Numbered from the stretch's first letter, positions 10,121 through 20,210 are shown. The stretch: 64,000 nt of DNA from Porphyromonas gingivicanis JCM 15907 (GCF_000614585.1 NZ_BAKX01000002.1:302704-366703), one strand, 5' to 3'. Translations and numbers: made by a program. The notes: generated from the letters alone by a model not told the origin.

Positions 10121-11728
10121 ATGAAAAAAATAGCATATTTACTGTCAGCCATAGTTTTACTGGCTACTACATTTGTGTCTTGCGATGTTACTCGCAAGCC
10201 TGAGGTTACTCCAGAGCAAGGTCCTTTTAGAACGCTTGTTATGGCTCAGCAAAATAGAGATGCTCTCTACGCTCTTTTGAGAAGTGCAGAGTCTCCTAAT
10301 ACCTTGAACGCAGCTGATGTACAGAGTGACCTCTATCACCTTACGTTCCTTGATAATAACTCTATGAATGGTCTCTATAATTGGCGTCGTCAGTCTGTAA
10401 CAGACCATGATATGATTGTAAGTTATTACGGAGCTTTCTATAGCGTATTGATGCAAGCCAACTACTTTTTGTGGCGTGCGCAAGAGCTTTTGGATAGCCA
10501 AGAATATACCCTGAAAGAGCCAGAACGCAAGCTTTTGGAGCAATATATAGGAGAAGTTAAAGTAATGAGAGCTTTAGCTCACTGGCGTTTGGTAATCCGT
10601 TTCTCGAAGCCTTGGGATGGTACTACAGACAATGACCAATACTCTGGTATTATCCAAATCTTGAGCTACGATCCTATTGCTCGTGCATCTGATCCGAAAG
10701 CTTCTCGTGCAGAGGTATACAAACAGGCTATTAAGGACTTGGATGAAGCTATTGCTGCTATTCCAGAGAGTGCTAACAAGGATGTAAAACCTGCTGTTTA
10801 CATTACACGTGATTACGCTTATGCTGTTAAAGCTCGTGTGTGCCTCTTTATGCAAGACTGGCAGGGGGCTGCAGACGCAGTAGAGAACTTCATAGGAAAT
10901 TACTCCTTGACAAGAATGACTGGTAATAGAACTGATGATGTTACAGCTTTGAATCGTCTTTGGAGAACGGAAGACAGTGACGAAATTATGATTCGTCTCT
11001 ATACAACTCCTCAGTTTGGTGCTGTAACTAGCTTCTTGTATGCAGGTAGTACAGGGATGGCTTACCTTAACCCTGAGGATAAGGAACAGACAAGAGTACA
11101 CTTCCTCACTCCTTACCTTGTACTTGAAAAATGGGTATGCGATTTGTACGAAGATAGTGATATCCGTAAGGAAGTTTATACTGGATCACGTTCTTTCTAT
11201 AGAGAAGACTATACCGTTATTCCTTTCCGTTCGGTAACAAAGCATGAAGGTAATCCTTCTTTAGACCAAGACAAGAAAATCCGTGAAGATAAGTTTGGGG
11301 TACACTTGTTCAATGTTGGAGAGGCTTACTTGATTAAGGCTGAGGCTTTGGTTAATCTTAATAGAACTGCTGATGCCCGTACAGCTTTGAGAGATCTTCG
11401 TGCAGCTCGTGGTTTGACCACTTCTGACGATGACTATGCTACGAGAGATCAAGTTTATGCTCTTCTTCGCGACGAACGTGTACGCGAGCTTGTGGCTGAG
11501 GGATGGCGTTTGAACGACTTGCTTCGTTGGGGACAACCTCTTCAACGTAGCGAACAACAGCCAGAAATGGAAAAGATTCAGCAAGCTTTTGGTGAAGAGT
11601 TCATCGTGCATAAAGAAGGTCGTCTCTTGCAAAAAGATCCTAAGACAGAGCAAATGTTCGTATGGGAATTCCCAACACGTGACCTTGAAAACAATACTAA
11701 CTTGAGTGAGAACCGTAACTGGAAGTAA
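10121..11728 (+). CDS. SusD/RagB-family outer-membrane nutrient-binding lipoprotein
   Basis: This is a 535-residue protein with a lipoprotein signal peptide ending TTFVSCD (lipid-anchoring Cys at about residue 21). It has SusD architecture: N-terminal TPR-like helices (NYFLWRAQELLD and YIGEVKVMRALAHWRLV) and a C-terminal segment with the family's typical close, DERVRELVAEGWRLNDLLRWG. SusD acts as a lid on the SusC channel and binds the nutrient at the cell surface. It is almost certainly co-transcribed with the SusC gene just upstream. The substrate cannot be read from sequence; no glycoside hydrolase or peptidase is encoded alongside, apart from the propeller protein downstream. Confidence 0.93.
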   Translation: MKKIAYLLSAIVLLATTFVSCDVTRKPEVTPEQGPFRTLVMAQQNRDALYALLRSAESPNTLNAADVQSDLYHLTFLDNNSMNGLYNWRRQSVTDHDMIVSYYGAFYSVLMQANYFLWRAQELLDSQEYTLKEPERKLLEQYIGEVKVMRALAHWRLVIRFSKPWDGTTDNDQYSGIIQILSYDPIARASDPKASRAEVYKQAIKDLDEAIAAIPESANKDVKPAVYITRDYAYAVKARVCLFMQDWQGAADAVENFIGNYSLTRMTGNRTDDVTALNRLWRTEDSDEIMIRLYTTPQFGAVTSFLYAGSTGMAYLNPEDKEQTRVHFLTPYLVLEKWVCDLYEDSDIRKEVYTGSRSFYREDYTVIPFRSVTKHEGNPSLDQDKKIREDKFGVHLFNVGEAYLIKAEALVNLNRTADARTALRDLRAARGLTTSDDDYATRDQVYALLRDERVRELVAEGWRLNDLLRWGQPLQRSEQQPEMEKIQQAFGEEFIVHKEGRLLQKDPKTEQMFVWEFPTRDLENNTNLSENRNWK

Positions 11729-11756
11729 TCAGGTCTATTGAATATTATTGGAGTGT

Positions 11757-11796
11757 GGGTGTCTCTCTTTATAGAGAAGGCACCCATTCTCTTTTT
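11757..11796 (+). terminator. rho-independent terminator after susCD
   Basis: The inverted repeat GGGTG...CACCC with an inner TCTCT/AGAGA pairing is followed after a short gap by TTTTT. It lies about 30 bases after the SusD stop. Confidence 0.6.
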
Positions 11797-11945
11797 AGAT
11801 AGATGTTCTCTTGTTTTGTCAGAAATCATTTCCGATATTTGTACCTATTCGAGCTTTATAAACAATGGTCTTTTATTCATTTTTTGTTTCAAGTTCTAAT
11901 GATAAGAGCCATAGATCTTACATACTTTTTTAAGACAATATCACA

Positions 11946-14201
11946 ATGAATCGATTATTCTATCTCGTCGTGGCAATAACACTTAGTTTATTGCCTCATC
12001 AAGTTCAAGCTCAAGATTTTTGGACGATAACAAACACCGCAAATACCTCTTCTGGATTGCCCAGTGATGAAGTCCTTTCAATACAATTTGATAGGAATGG
12101 CAAACTATGGATAGGAACTAATTTGGCATTGGCTTCATTCGATGGCACTAATTGGAAAGTGTATGGAGAGGAAGATGGCCTTACTTGGGGTAATGTGCGA
12201 TTAGGAAAACTACGTATCGACTCCAAGCAAAATGTTTGGATTTGCTCTGAAGAAGCTGGCCTTGCTCGTGTAGGTGCTGATGGAAAAGTAACGATGTTTC
12301 TTGAATCGGAGGAGTTGGATGATGCACATATTGCCAGTAATATCCTCTTTGATATCGTCGAAGACGAGAAGGGAGGTTTTTGGATTTCTAACTGGGCTCA
12401 GATGGGTACTACGCTTTCTTATCTTTCTCCCGAGGGTAAGTTCACGCATTACCATTTTACTACTTTGGGCAATAATCCTTTTGATAAACTCCTTTCGTTG
12501 GCTTATGATAAGCAAACGAAGACACTCTATGGAGGTTCTCTTTTCCAAGGTGTGGTAAAATTTGATGGACAACTTTTTACTCCTATTACTGAAAACTACC
12601 AGACTGCTGTTTCGGATTTGTTGATTGATGAGGGTAATCGTTTACTTTACGGAGCCAGTGATATAGGGCTTATTCGCTATGAATTGGAAGGAGAGAAAAC
12701 GGTCAAACTGCTGACTACGGAGGAGGGATTGCCCGATAACTTTACCACATCTGTTGCTATTGCTAAAGATGGTAGTTTGTGGGTTGGTACAGATGGAGCT
12801 GGAGTAGCTCACATAAAAGAGGGAAAATCGACTATTTATAATACCACCAATGGCCTTAGCTCGAATGACATCTATTCTATAGCCTTCAATCCCCAAAATG
12901 AGATTTACTTTGGTACGCACATAGGAGGTATTTGTTATAGAGATACCAATGATGTTTGGCATTATATGACTTCTTCGGGGTTGGCAAGTAACGATGTGGT
13001 GGATATGCTTTTTAACTTCGGAGGTAAGGATTGGTATGCTACGGTGGCTGGGCTTTCTTCTTTTGATGGGAAACTTTGGAAAAACTATACGCTTAAGGGG
13101 GAAGACGGAAAGGGGTTTCCTTCGAATTATATTGCCACAGTTTGCCCCAATCTGAATGATGAAACTCAGAAAACTCTTCATGTGGGAACAAAAGGAGGTG
13201 TTGCTACCCTTAATCTCGAAACGAATAGTTGGACTACCTATCCCGTAGAGGCAAAGGATAAGGAGGGTAACCCTGTTTTTCCAAAAATAAAGGCCTACCA
13301 ATTTGAGAAAGATAAGATATGGCTCTGTACTTTCGGCGCACAATTAGGTTTTGGGATACTTGATTTGACGACAAAGGAATATCGCTTCTATACCGATAAA
13401 AATTTGGATGTATTGCCCAAAGGGTGTAATTCGTTCTTTGAAATAAAGCAAGCTCCAGATGCTTCGGTATGGATAGGCTCAGTAGATGGAGCATTAGTTT
13501 ATAAGGACGGAGCTTATAGGATGATAGATTTTACCACAGAAACCGAGATGGTCAATCCTAATACAGGAGCTGCTGAAACCGTAAAAGACAATAATGTTCG
13601 CAATTTTGCTTTTGCTCCTGATGGAAAAGTATGGGTGAGTAAGCTAAGTGGTCTCGTTATCTACGATCCTGTAACAGATACAAAGGTGCATGAGACAGGA
13701 CCGGTAGATAATCCTATGTCTATTTTGACCTCTATTGTGTTTGATGGTGAGGGAAATGCTTTTATCGGTACATTACTTGATGGTTTGTTCCTCAGGACAA
13801 AAAATGGAGTCTACAAACATCTTGGAACGAATTATGGATTGAGTAATAAGTTGATGGTTTACAATACTTATTTCCGAGATGAACATCTTGTCCTCACTAC
13901 AGATGCAGGAGTTTTTGTAGCTCATAAACCGAAAGATATTGTAGAAAAGGCTCTTTCTTTGAATTCAATGCCCGAAGAGGATCGCTTATTTCATCTTTAT
14001 CCTAATCCGTCAGATAACATTGTTTATTTCCCAAAATCAACTCTTTCCTATACACTTTATACACAGAGTGGTCAGCTGATCCGTTCGGGAAACGCTCATC
14101 CCATTGAGCAGATTGAGGTAGGAAGCTTGCCCAGAGGAGTGTATTTCGTGAAGTATCAAGTACAAGGTATTTGGGTGGTAGAGAAACTTGTCGTGAAGTA
14201 A
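11946..14201 (+). CDS. T9SS-exported two-component-regulator-type propeller protein
   Basis: This is a 751-residue secreted protein. A signal peptide (LSLLPHQVQAQDF) is followed by repeated blades of the Reg_prop kind seen in the sensor domains of hybrid two-component systems: GKLWIGTNLALASFDG, GSLWVGTDGAGVAHI and GLSSNDIYSIAF, ending near residue 670. No histidine kinase or membrane helix follows. Instead the last ~75 residues (LYPNPSDNIVYFPK ... GVYFVKYQVQGIWVVEKLVVK region) form a type A T9SS C-terminal sorting domain. It is therefore predicted to be exported through the type IX system and possibly attached to the surface. Ligand unknown. It may be expressed apart from susCD, since a terminator lies between them. 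Confidence 0.85.
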   Translation: MNRLFYLVVAITLSLLPHQVQAQDFWTITNTANTSSGLPSDEVLSIQFDRNGKLWIGTNLALASFDGTNWKVYGEEDGLTWGNVRLGKLRIDSKQNVWICSEEAGLARVGADGKVTMFLESEELDDAHIASNILFDIVEDEKGGFWISNWAQMGTTLSYLSPEGKFTHYHFTTLGNNPFDKLLSLAYDKQTKTLYGGSLFQGVVKFDGQLFTPITENYQTAVSDLLIDEGNRLLYGASDIGLIRYELEGEKTVKLLTTEEGLPDNFTTSVAIAKDGSLWVGTDGAGVAHIKEGKSTIYNTTNGLSSNDIYSIAFNPQNEIYFGTHIGGICYRDTNDVWHYMTSSGLASNDVVDMLFNFGGKDWYATVAGLSSFDGKLWKNYTLKGEDGKGFPSNYIATVCPNLNDETQKTLHVGTKGGVATLNLETNSWTTYPVEAKDKEGNPVFPKIKAYQFEKDKIWLCTFGAQLGFGILDLTTKEYRFYTDKNLDVLPKGCNSFFEIKQAPDASVWIGSVDGALVYKDGAYRMIDFTTETEMVNPNTGAAETVKDNNVRNFAFAPDGKVWVSKLSGLVIYDPVTDTKVHETGPVDNPMSILTSIVFDGEGNAFIGTLLDGLFLRTKNGVYKHLGTNYGLSNKLMVYNTYFRDEHLVLTTDAGVFVAHKPKDIVEKALSLNSMPEEDRLFHLYPNPSDNIVYFPKSTLSYTLYTQSGQLIRSGNAHPIEQIEVGSLPRGVYFVKYQVQGIWVVEKLVVK

Positions 14202-14302
14202 CTCCCGATGATACTTCTATCCGTCCCTCTATGGAGCGTAGCCTATACTTTGTTTCATGCTTTGAGCTTATGATGATAAGAGAGAGGGAATGTATATAAT
14301 AA

Positions 14303-14348
14303 AACCTCATAGAGTAGGACTATTTGCCTTCTCTATGAGGTTCTTTTT
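14303..14348. terminator. bidirectional terminator between convergent genes
   Basis: A perfect AACCTCATAGAG / CTCTATGAGGTT stem (14303-14314 and 14331-14342) has T-rich tracts on both strands (TTCTTTTT on plus, TTTTATTATAT on minus). It sits between the stop codons of the propeller gene and the FISUMP/LRR gene. A close copy occurs at 17177-17222. Confidence 0.75.
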
Positions 14349-14390
14349 AGAGGTTATTGTACTCCTTCTCAAAGGAGGCTTACAGCATTC

Positions 14391-17054
14391 TTATTGTATG
14401 TATAGCTTCTGACTGGTTTTGCCCACTTTAAGGAAATAAGCGCCTCTGAGAAAGTTGCTTGTAGAAACTTGGACCTCCTCCGTTTGTATTTGTAAGGAGA
14501 AAATAAGCCTACCATCTATAGTGTATAGATGTATCATCTCTCCAAGGTATTCCTCTGGTACTACTACCATGATAGCCTCTTTCTTTACTGCTACTTTTAT
14601 AGGTGTTGAGTCAATAATGGTCGTAGCGGTAATTTTAGACAGTTTGAATAAATTCCATGGGGCGATTGTTTGGTATAGGTCGAAAGAGGCTTCGGGAACC
14701 AAGAGTTCACAGCGCGTATAATCCATTGTCCCAAATACATTTTCTTCGAGTGTTATGTTTGCAGGATCATTGACTCGTAGTACAATATGGAATAGAGCTG
14801 TATTGGATAAGGCAGCAGCCTTAATCTTTTTGAGAGTAGAAGGCAGATCTATATGGGTAAGGCTTTTGCATCCGAAAAAAGCAGAGCCAGCGAGGGTTTC
14901 AACTCCTTCTGGTATAACTACTGGTTGTGCATAATTAACGGGCAAGTTATAGACTGTTTTGTTGTCTCTACTCATAAGCATTCCGTTGTGCAGTTTATAT
15001 AGAGAATTTTCAGGAAGGTTGAACTGTATGGCAGTTCCCTTGAACGCTCCGTCTCCAAGATAACTAAGGGAGGAGGGGAGAGCAAGGCGAGTTAGAGAGG
15101 TACACCCTTCGAAAGCAAAATTTCCTATTTTATTTAATCCGTCGGGAAGATGTAGTTCATTTAGATCTGCATTGTTTAGAAAAGCAGAGATGCCAATCTC
15201 TGTTATGGCATTGCTTAAAGCGATGCTTTTTAGTTTGCTACAATGAGCAAAGGAGAGATCTCCAATCTTAGTAATTTGATTAGGAAGGGCTATTTCGCTG
15301 AGAGACGTACATTTGTTAAAGGCAGAAGCTCCTATTTCCTTGATGTTCGGAGAGAAAGTAATACGAGTAAGGGATTGACAGGAGTTAAAAACTTCTTCTT
15401 TGATTTGCGTAATTGTATTTGGCAAAGAAATAGTTCCTAAGGCTGTACATCCCTTAAAGGTGGCTATGCCTAAATCTTCTACTTGAGAGGGAAGTGTGAG
15501 GCTACTTAGGGAGGTACAGTTGAGAAAATTACTGCCTCCTAATTTCTTCAAAGATTCAGGAAGAACAACTTGGGCAAGAGCCGAGCACCCCTCGAAAGTT
15601 CCAGCACCTAAAGCCAATAACGTACCAGAGGCAGAAAACGAGACGAGAGAGGTCATCCCTTTGAAACTTTCTGCGGGTATTTCTTCTTTATTGTATGCTT
15701 TGCTCCCCTCCAATGTACCTTCGGTGCCATTGTAGGCATCTATGGAGATATTAGAGAGATTTAATGTTTGTAGTTGATTGAAACGGCGCAATGTGCGAAA
15801 ATCTCTTGCATCTAATGTCCCACTTATTGTTAGAGATTTAACCATAGTAAACTGGTCAGGCTTTACTAATGATGCCAATTCACCTGCTTTGGAAACATTG
15901 AGACTTAACTCCTCTTTGTTTACCTCTTGCCATGGAGAGAGGGGCAATGGAGCTTGGAGTATGCAACGTACTGAATAGCCCATAAACTTATCTTCCATGT
16001 AACTGTTAATGGTATGGGAGTCCCAGTAAAGACGGATGAACAGAGCTTTAGTATCAGAGTAGTCACTAACGGTAGAGGTCCAAAAATAGCCTTGTCGGTT
16101 GAGTCCTGAATACCCATTGAAGTATTTGCTTGTAGAGGTACTGCCATAGGCTTTCATATCGAGCATTGTGGCATTGTTACCAGGAAGTAATTGTCCCGTT
16201 GCAGTAGAGGGCTTTACCCACTCTGTTTTACTCTTGAGCATCTCACCTGCTGTATAGGATAGAGAAGCTGTTTCGTAGTCAAATGTCATAGCCCCTTTAG
16301 GGTCAATGTATTTAGCAAGCGACTCCCAATCTTCCATACGAGGCACTATCCAACCTTTAGGAGCGATAGATATTGCGTTTTCTACGGCATACCAGTTGTA
16401 CAATGCTCCCATTTTATCTTTGTTATCTTTATTACCATCATAGTAAGTCATTGCAGGAGATTTACTCTTTTCCCACTGATCTTTAGGGAGATTGGTAACA
16501 ATAGTAGAGCCGTCATTGAAACGCCCAGTACGTAGATTGTCGCGCATCCAAATCTGTAACCCTACTTTAACTAAGGCATAGTGTTCTGTCTCGTCGCCTC
16601 TTTTATCTTCCAATAAAAACGGCTTTATAAGTACTTCTTGGGCTCCATCTATGGGTGCATAGGAGAGGTTCCCTTTATTTGTAAGAAACAAAGCTCCTTG
16701 CCATATTTCTCCTACCGTCTCCTCGGCTGAAGTATTGTTAGAGGTATTATGGAGTACTTTTTTGGCTTGATCTATTCTATATCCTACCGAAAAGTCTATT
16801 TCTCTATTCTCTTTAGGTAAGTATAAGAGCGTTAGTGTTTGTCCTTTGCCTTCGAGTACTACATATTCTTTGGCTAATAGCCCTAATTCATTATCACCAT
16901 CACTAACGAGTAGCAGATTGCTGGCTTCAAAGTTTAATTTCTCGGGCAACGGGATTTTTACTTGAGCCAATACTTGTACAATGCCGTATACTATACATAG
17001 CATTATAACGATACCTTTCTTAGTTACCTTTTCTTTCATTGTTTCTTGGGTCAT
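14391..17054 (-). CDS. FISUMP-domain and BspA-type leucine-rich-repeat protein with T9SS sorting domain
   Basis: An 887-residue protein; the ATG at 17039 is an equally good start. Order: signal peptide (ending VLAQV, ~residue 31); a beta-rich region; a FISUMP-type domain (about 160-370) with GLQIWMRDNLRTGRFNDG, ALYNWYAVENA and GYSVRCI; then about a dozen BspA-like LRR_5 repeats (GAGTFEGCSALAQVVLP, IGASAFNKCTSLSEIALP); and a C-terminal T9SS type A domain (YTIDGRLIFSL ... GAYFLKVGKTSQKLYIQ). BspA repeats in oral Bacteroidota act as adhesins, so a surface adhesin exported by T9SS is the likely role. The FISUMP function is unknown. It is a single-gene unit bounded by matching hairpins on both sides. 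Confidence 0.85.
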   Translation of the reverse strand: MTQETMKEKVTKKGIVIMLCIVYGIVQVLAQVKIPLPEKLNFEASNLLLVSDGDNELGLLAKEYVVLEGKGQTLTLLYLPKENREIDFSVGYRIDQAKKVLHNTSNNTSAEETVGEIWQGALFLTNKGNLSYAPIDGAQEVLIKPFLLEDKRGDETEHYALVKVGLQIWMRDNLRTGRFNDGSTIVTNLPKDQWEKSKSPAMTYYDGNKDNKDKMGALYNWYAVENAISIAPKGWIVPRMEDWESLAKYIDPKGAMTFDYETASLSYTAGEMLKSKTEWVKPSTATGQLLPGNNATMLDMKAYGSTSTSKYFNGYSGLNRQGYFWTSTVSDYSDTKALFIRLYWDSHTINSYMEDKFMGYSVRCILQAPLPLSPWQEVNKEELSLNVSKAGELASLVKPDQFTMVKSLTISGTLDARDFRTLRRFNQLQTLNLSNISIDAYNGTEGTLEGSKAYNKEEIPAESFKGMTSLVSFSASGTLLALGAGTFEGCSALAQVVLPESLKKLGGSNFLNCTSLSSLTLPSQVEDLGIATFKGCTALGTISLPNTITQIKEEVFNSCQSLTRITFSPNIKEIGASAFNKCTSLSEIALPNQITKIGDLSFAHCSKLKSIALSNAITEIGISAFLNNADLNELHLPDGLNKIGNFAFEGCTSLTRLALPSSLSYLGDGAFKGTAIQFNLPENSLYKLHNGMLMSRDNKTVYNLPVNYAQPVVIPEGVETLAGSAFFGCKSLTHIDLPSTLKKIKAAALSNTALFHIVLRVNDPANITLEENVFGTMDYTRCELLVPEASFDLYQTIAPWNLFKLSKITATTIIDSTPIKVAVKKEAIMVVVPEEYLGEMIHLYTIDGRLIFSLQIQTEEVQVSTSNFLRGAYFLKVGKTSQKLYIQ

Positions 17055-17176
17055 TTAAGTTTGAATACTTCTTTTGTTGCAGTGAGTAAAAAGATCGTGG
17101 AGTTACAATGGGAGCAAATGTAGTTAAATATCCCAAACATCCAAATGTGGTAGGAGAGCGAGAGATAGCAAGAAGA

Positions 17177-17222
17177 AAACCCCATAGAGTAGGGTCTTTA
17201 GCCTTTCTCTATGAGGTTTTTT
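17177..17222. terminator. terminator after fabK, near-copy of the 14303 hairpin
   Basis: The stem CCATAGAG / CTCTATGAGG with loop TAGGGTCTTTAGCCTTT closely resembles the hairpin at 14303-14348. The minus strand continues into TTTTCTTCTT and the plus strand into TTTTTT. It follows the minus-strand gene at 17265-18206. Confidence 0.65.
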
Positions 17223-17264
17223 GGGGGCATTATTTATGCCTTTATGACAACGAAGGTTCGTCGA

Positions 17265-18206
17265 TTATTTTTGCATTCGATTTAGCGTTTGCTTGTATTC
17301 TTCCAGAAGAGAGGTCATAATCTCTGCGATGGGACGAATCTTGCTGATTTGTGCTGAGGCTTGTCCAATCTCTAACTCTCCTTCTACGAGGTCGCCTTCA
17401 AAGATGCCTTTCTTGGCACGTCCTTTGCCGAGTATCTCTTTGAGTTCTTCTGCCGAGGCTCCACGATCTTCGGCTGCAATCACTTGGTCGTAGAACTCTC
17501 TTTTGAGAATACGTGTAGGTCCTAACTTTTTGAGTACAAGGGCAGTGTCGCCTTCGCCAGCTTCGCAGCAAAGGTTCTTAAAGTTCTTATGTGCAGAACT
17601 CTCCTCACTCATAGCAAAAAGTGTACCGATTTGTACTGCTTCTGCTCCTAAGCACATAGCCGCAGCCATAGCACGTCCAGAGGCTATCCCCCCAGCTGCC
17701 ACTACGGGTATCTGCACGCTGTCTGCTACAGAGGGTATGAGGCACATGGTGGTGGTCTCTTCTTTACCATTGTGTCCTCCTGCTTCGAAACCCTCGGCAA
17801 TGATAGCATCTACTCCTGCCGCTTCGGCTTTCATAGCAAACTTAGAGCTACTTACCACGTGAAGTACCTTGCAACCAGCTTCATGTAGTTTAGCAGTCCA
17901 CGTTTTAGGGTTACCAGCAGAGGTTACTACTACGGGTACTTTCTCTTCTATAATAATTTCTATTACTTTATCCATCTCTGGGTAAAGTAACGGAACATTT
18001 ACACCATAAGGACGATGAGTGGCGGCTTTGCATTTAACGATGTGTTCGCGGAGTGTTTCGGGGTGCATAGATCCTGCACCAATCAAGCCTAATCCGCCTG
18101 CATTGCTTACGGCAGAAGCCAAACGCCATCCGCTACACCAAACCATACCACCAGCAATGATGGGATATTCTATTCCTAAGAGAGAGGTTATTCTATTATT
18201 TGTCAT
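17265..18206 (-). CDS. fabK: enoyl-ACP reductase FabK / nitronate monooxygenase family flavoprotein
   Basis: A 313-residue TIM-barrel FMN protein. Features: the N-terminal LGIEYPIIAGGMVW, glycine-rich AVSNAGGLGLIGAG, the active-site segment AEGFEAGGHNG with its conserved His, and the FMN-phosphate-binding VVAAGGIASGRAMAAAMCLGA. These are shared by FabK (enoyl-ACP reductase II, last reduction of each fatty-acid elongation cycle) and by 2-nitropropane dioxygenases. FabK is favoured because Porphyromonas gingivalis is known to use FabK; no other reductase is visible here. The two families are not separable by motif alone. The gene stands alone, flanked by a hairpin downstream. Confidence 0.75.
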   Translation of the reverse strand: MTNNRITSLLGIEYPIIAGGMVWCSGWRLASAVSNAGGLGLIGAGSMHPETLREHIVKCKAATHRPYGVNVPLLYPEMDKVIEIIIEEKVPVVVTSAGNPKTWTAKLHEAGCKVLHVVSSSKFAMKAEAAGVDAIIAEGFEAGGHNGKEETTTMCLIPSVADSVQIPVVAAGGIASGRAMAAAMCLGAEAVQIGTLFAMSEESSAHKNFKNLCCEAGEGDTALVLKKLGPTRILKREFYDQVIAAEDRGASAEELKEILGKGRAKKGIFEGDLVEGELEIGQASAQISKIRPIAEIMTSLLEEYKQTLNRMQK

Positions 18207-18243
18207 ACAATTAAAACGATACTTTTTACTAATTATCCGACTA

Positions 18244-18251
18244 CAAAGCTA
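18244..18251 (-). promoter_or_regulatory. possible -7 box upstream of fabK
   Basis: The minus strand reads TAGCTTTG, an exact TAnnTTTG, about 38 bases before the ATG. No clear -33 TTTG is found at 19-21 bases. Confidence 0.4.
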
Positions 18252-18336
18252 CTTCTTTATATCAGAAAAGAGGAGATAACAAGTCGGTATTTTCTCTCTC
18301 TCTTCCACACTAAAAACAGCTTTTATGAGGAAGTGT

Positions 18337-20056
18337 TCATTCCTGGTTGAGCCGAGGCTCTTCTTGAAGTAGACATTGTGCCTGCTCGATGGCTCGATGG
18401 ATGTCGGGGCAAATATTCTCTTCGCCTAAGAGTGCAGTTATTTCTACCTGCGTGAGAGTCTCATGAACCGATTTATTGACACCCGATAAGATGAGTGCGA
18501 TGCCCTCTTTTTGACATGCCTTGACCATCATCTTGAGGTTGTGCGCTCCTGTGGCATCCATAAAGGGTACTCGACGCATACGTAAAATGCGTATTTGAGG
18601 CCGTTTGCCCACCAGTTTGGTTACTTCTTCAAAGCGGTTTGCTATCCCAAAAAAGAAGGGACCATTGATTTCAAACACTTCAACACCTTCGGGTACTTTA
18701 AGTATTTCCTCTTGCGTGCTGGGAGCTACCTCATTGTCCAGATCGATATGGTTTTTGTGTAGGATAATGTCGGTGGCTAAATAAGTACGGCGCATAAAGA
18801 GGAGTACGCTGAGTAGCATACCAATCTCAATTGCTATGGTTAGGTCGATGAGTACCGTTAGTAAGAAAGTAACCAAAAGTACGGCTCTGTCTCCTATAGG
18901 TCCTTTGAGTATGGCAGTGAAAGACTTGATTTCGCTCATGTTGAACGACACTACCATGAGGATACCTGCCAAGCAAGCCATAGGAATGTAGGCAGTTAAT
19001 TGCCCCAAAAAGAGCATAATAAGAAGAAGAACTATGGTGTGGACAATACCCGCAATAGGCTTTTACCTCCATTTTTGATATTGGTCATAGTGCGGGCAAT
19101 GGCTCCTGTTACGGGTATTCCTCCGAAGAAGGGTACTACTATGTTGGCAGTACCCTGTGCTATGAGTTCCATATTGGAGTTATGCTTTTCATTGATAGCT
19201 CCGTCTGCTACCGAGGCAGAGAGGAGAGATTCAATAGCTCCCAGCATAGCAATCGTAAAGGCGGAGGGGAGAAGCTGTCGGATTTTTTCCATACTTAGCC
19301 CGAGCGACTCTGCTTGAGGGAGCGATGCTGAGAAGGAGAAACGGTCGCCGATGGTTTCCATGCCCGATAGTGTGGTGAATTTATTAAGAACATACACGAG
19401 TAGGTCATCACGATAATTGCAATTAGAGACCCAGGTATGCGCTTAGAAATCTTTGGGAAAAGGAAGATAATAGCAATGGTAAGAAGTCCGATGAGGGTAG
19501 CTGTCCATTGCAAAGTATTGAAAGAGTGGAAATAGACCTCCCATTTTCCGATGAAATCACCTGGCAGGCTTTCCGTAGTGAGTCCGAAAAAATCCTTGAT
19601 TTGAGTGGTGAAAATGGTCACGGCAATACCACTTGTAAAGCCGATGATGATGGGGTAGGGGATAAAACGAATCACTGTACCCAAGCGAAGAAAGCCTAAG
19701 AGCAGGAGTAGCAATCCTGCCATAAAAGTGGCAATAGCCAGGCCTTCAACGCCAAATTGCTGGATAATGCCGTAAACAATTACGATAAAAGCCCCCGTAG
19801 GACCACCGATTTGTACGGAACTCCCCCCAAGAAAGGAGACAATGAAGCCCCCTATGATGGCTGTGATAAGACCCTTCTCGGGACTGACCCCAGAGGCAAT
19901 ACCGAAAGCTATCGCCAAAGGGAGTGCAACGATACCGACTATGAGGCCTGCCATTACATCTTTGGCAAACTTCTCACGATTGTAATCTCGAAGACTTTGG
20001 AATAGTTGTGGCGTAAAGGTTCGCCAGAGAGCAGAGGCACGTTCGTTGAGCATCAT
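18337..20056 (-). CDS. SulP-family anion transporter with STAS domain (two frameshifts)
   Basis: Three overlapping minus-strand frames combine into one 573-residue SulP protein when two bases are restored. Part 1 (from ATG 20056) has [21 protein letters not shown] and [15 protein letters not shown]; part 2 has [14 protein letters not shown] and [22 protein letters not shown]; part 3 has [14 protein letters not shown] and a C-terminal STAS domain ([16 protein letters not shown] ... [10 protein letters not shown]). The breaks fall at GG pairs 19403-19404 and 19058-19059; adding one G to each restores [13 protein letters not shown] and [12 protein letters not shown]. SulP proteins move sulfate, bicarbonate or other small anions; the substrate is not determinable. 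A -7-like TACCTTTG (minus, 20101-20094) precedes the start. Confidence 0.85.
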
Positions 20057-20210
20057 ACTTCTATTATTTCTATGGAATGTAAAAATTATACTACAAAGGT
20101 ACTTCAAAAAGAGCATAGAAGAGATTTATGTAGAGCCTAAAGAGACTTTTCGCCTATCTCTGTTGGAGTACCAGTAGAGATAGGCTCAAAAGAGAGCTCA
20201 CGACGGGCAA

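Noticed and set aside
11946..14201. A hybrid two-component sensor
   Set aside because: Propeller blades are present, but no membrane helix, kinase or receiver domain follows; the end is a T9SS sorting domain.
17108..17320. Plus-strand 70-codon frame
   Set aside because: It contains the fabK terminator hairpin and reads into the 3' end of fabK on the other strand.
18337..20056. A real SulP pseudogene
   Set aside because: The two breaks match the homopolymer pattern found in essential genes, and all functional segments including STAS are otherwise intact.
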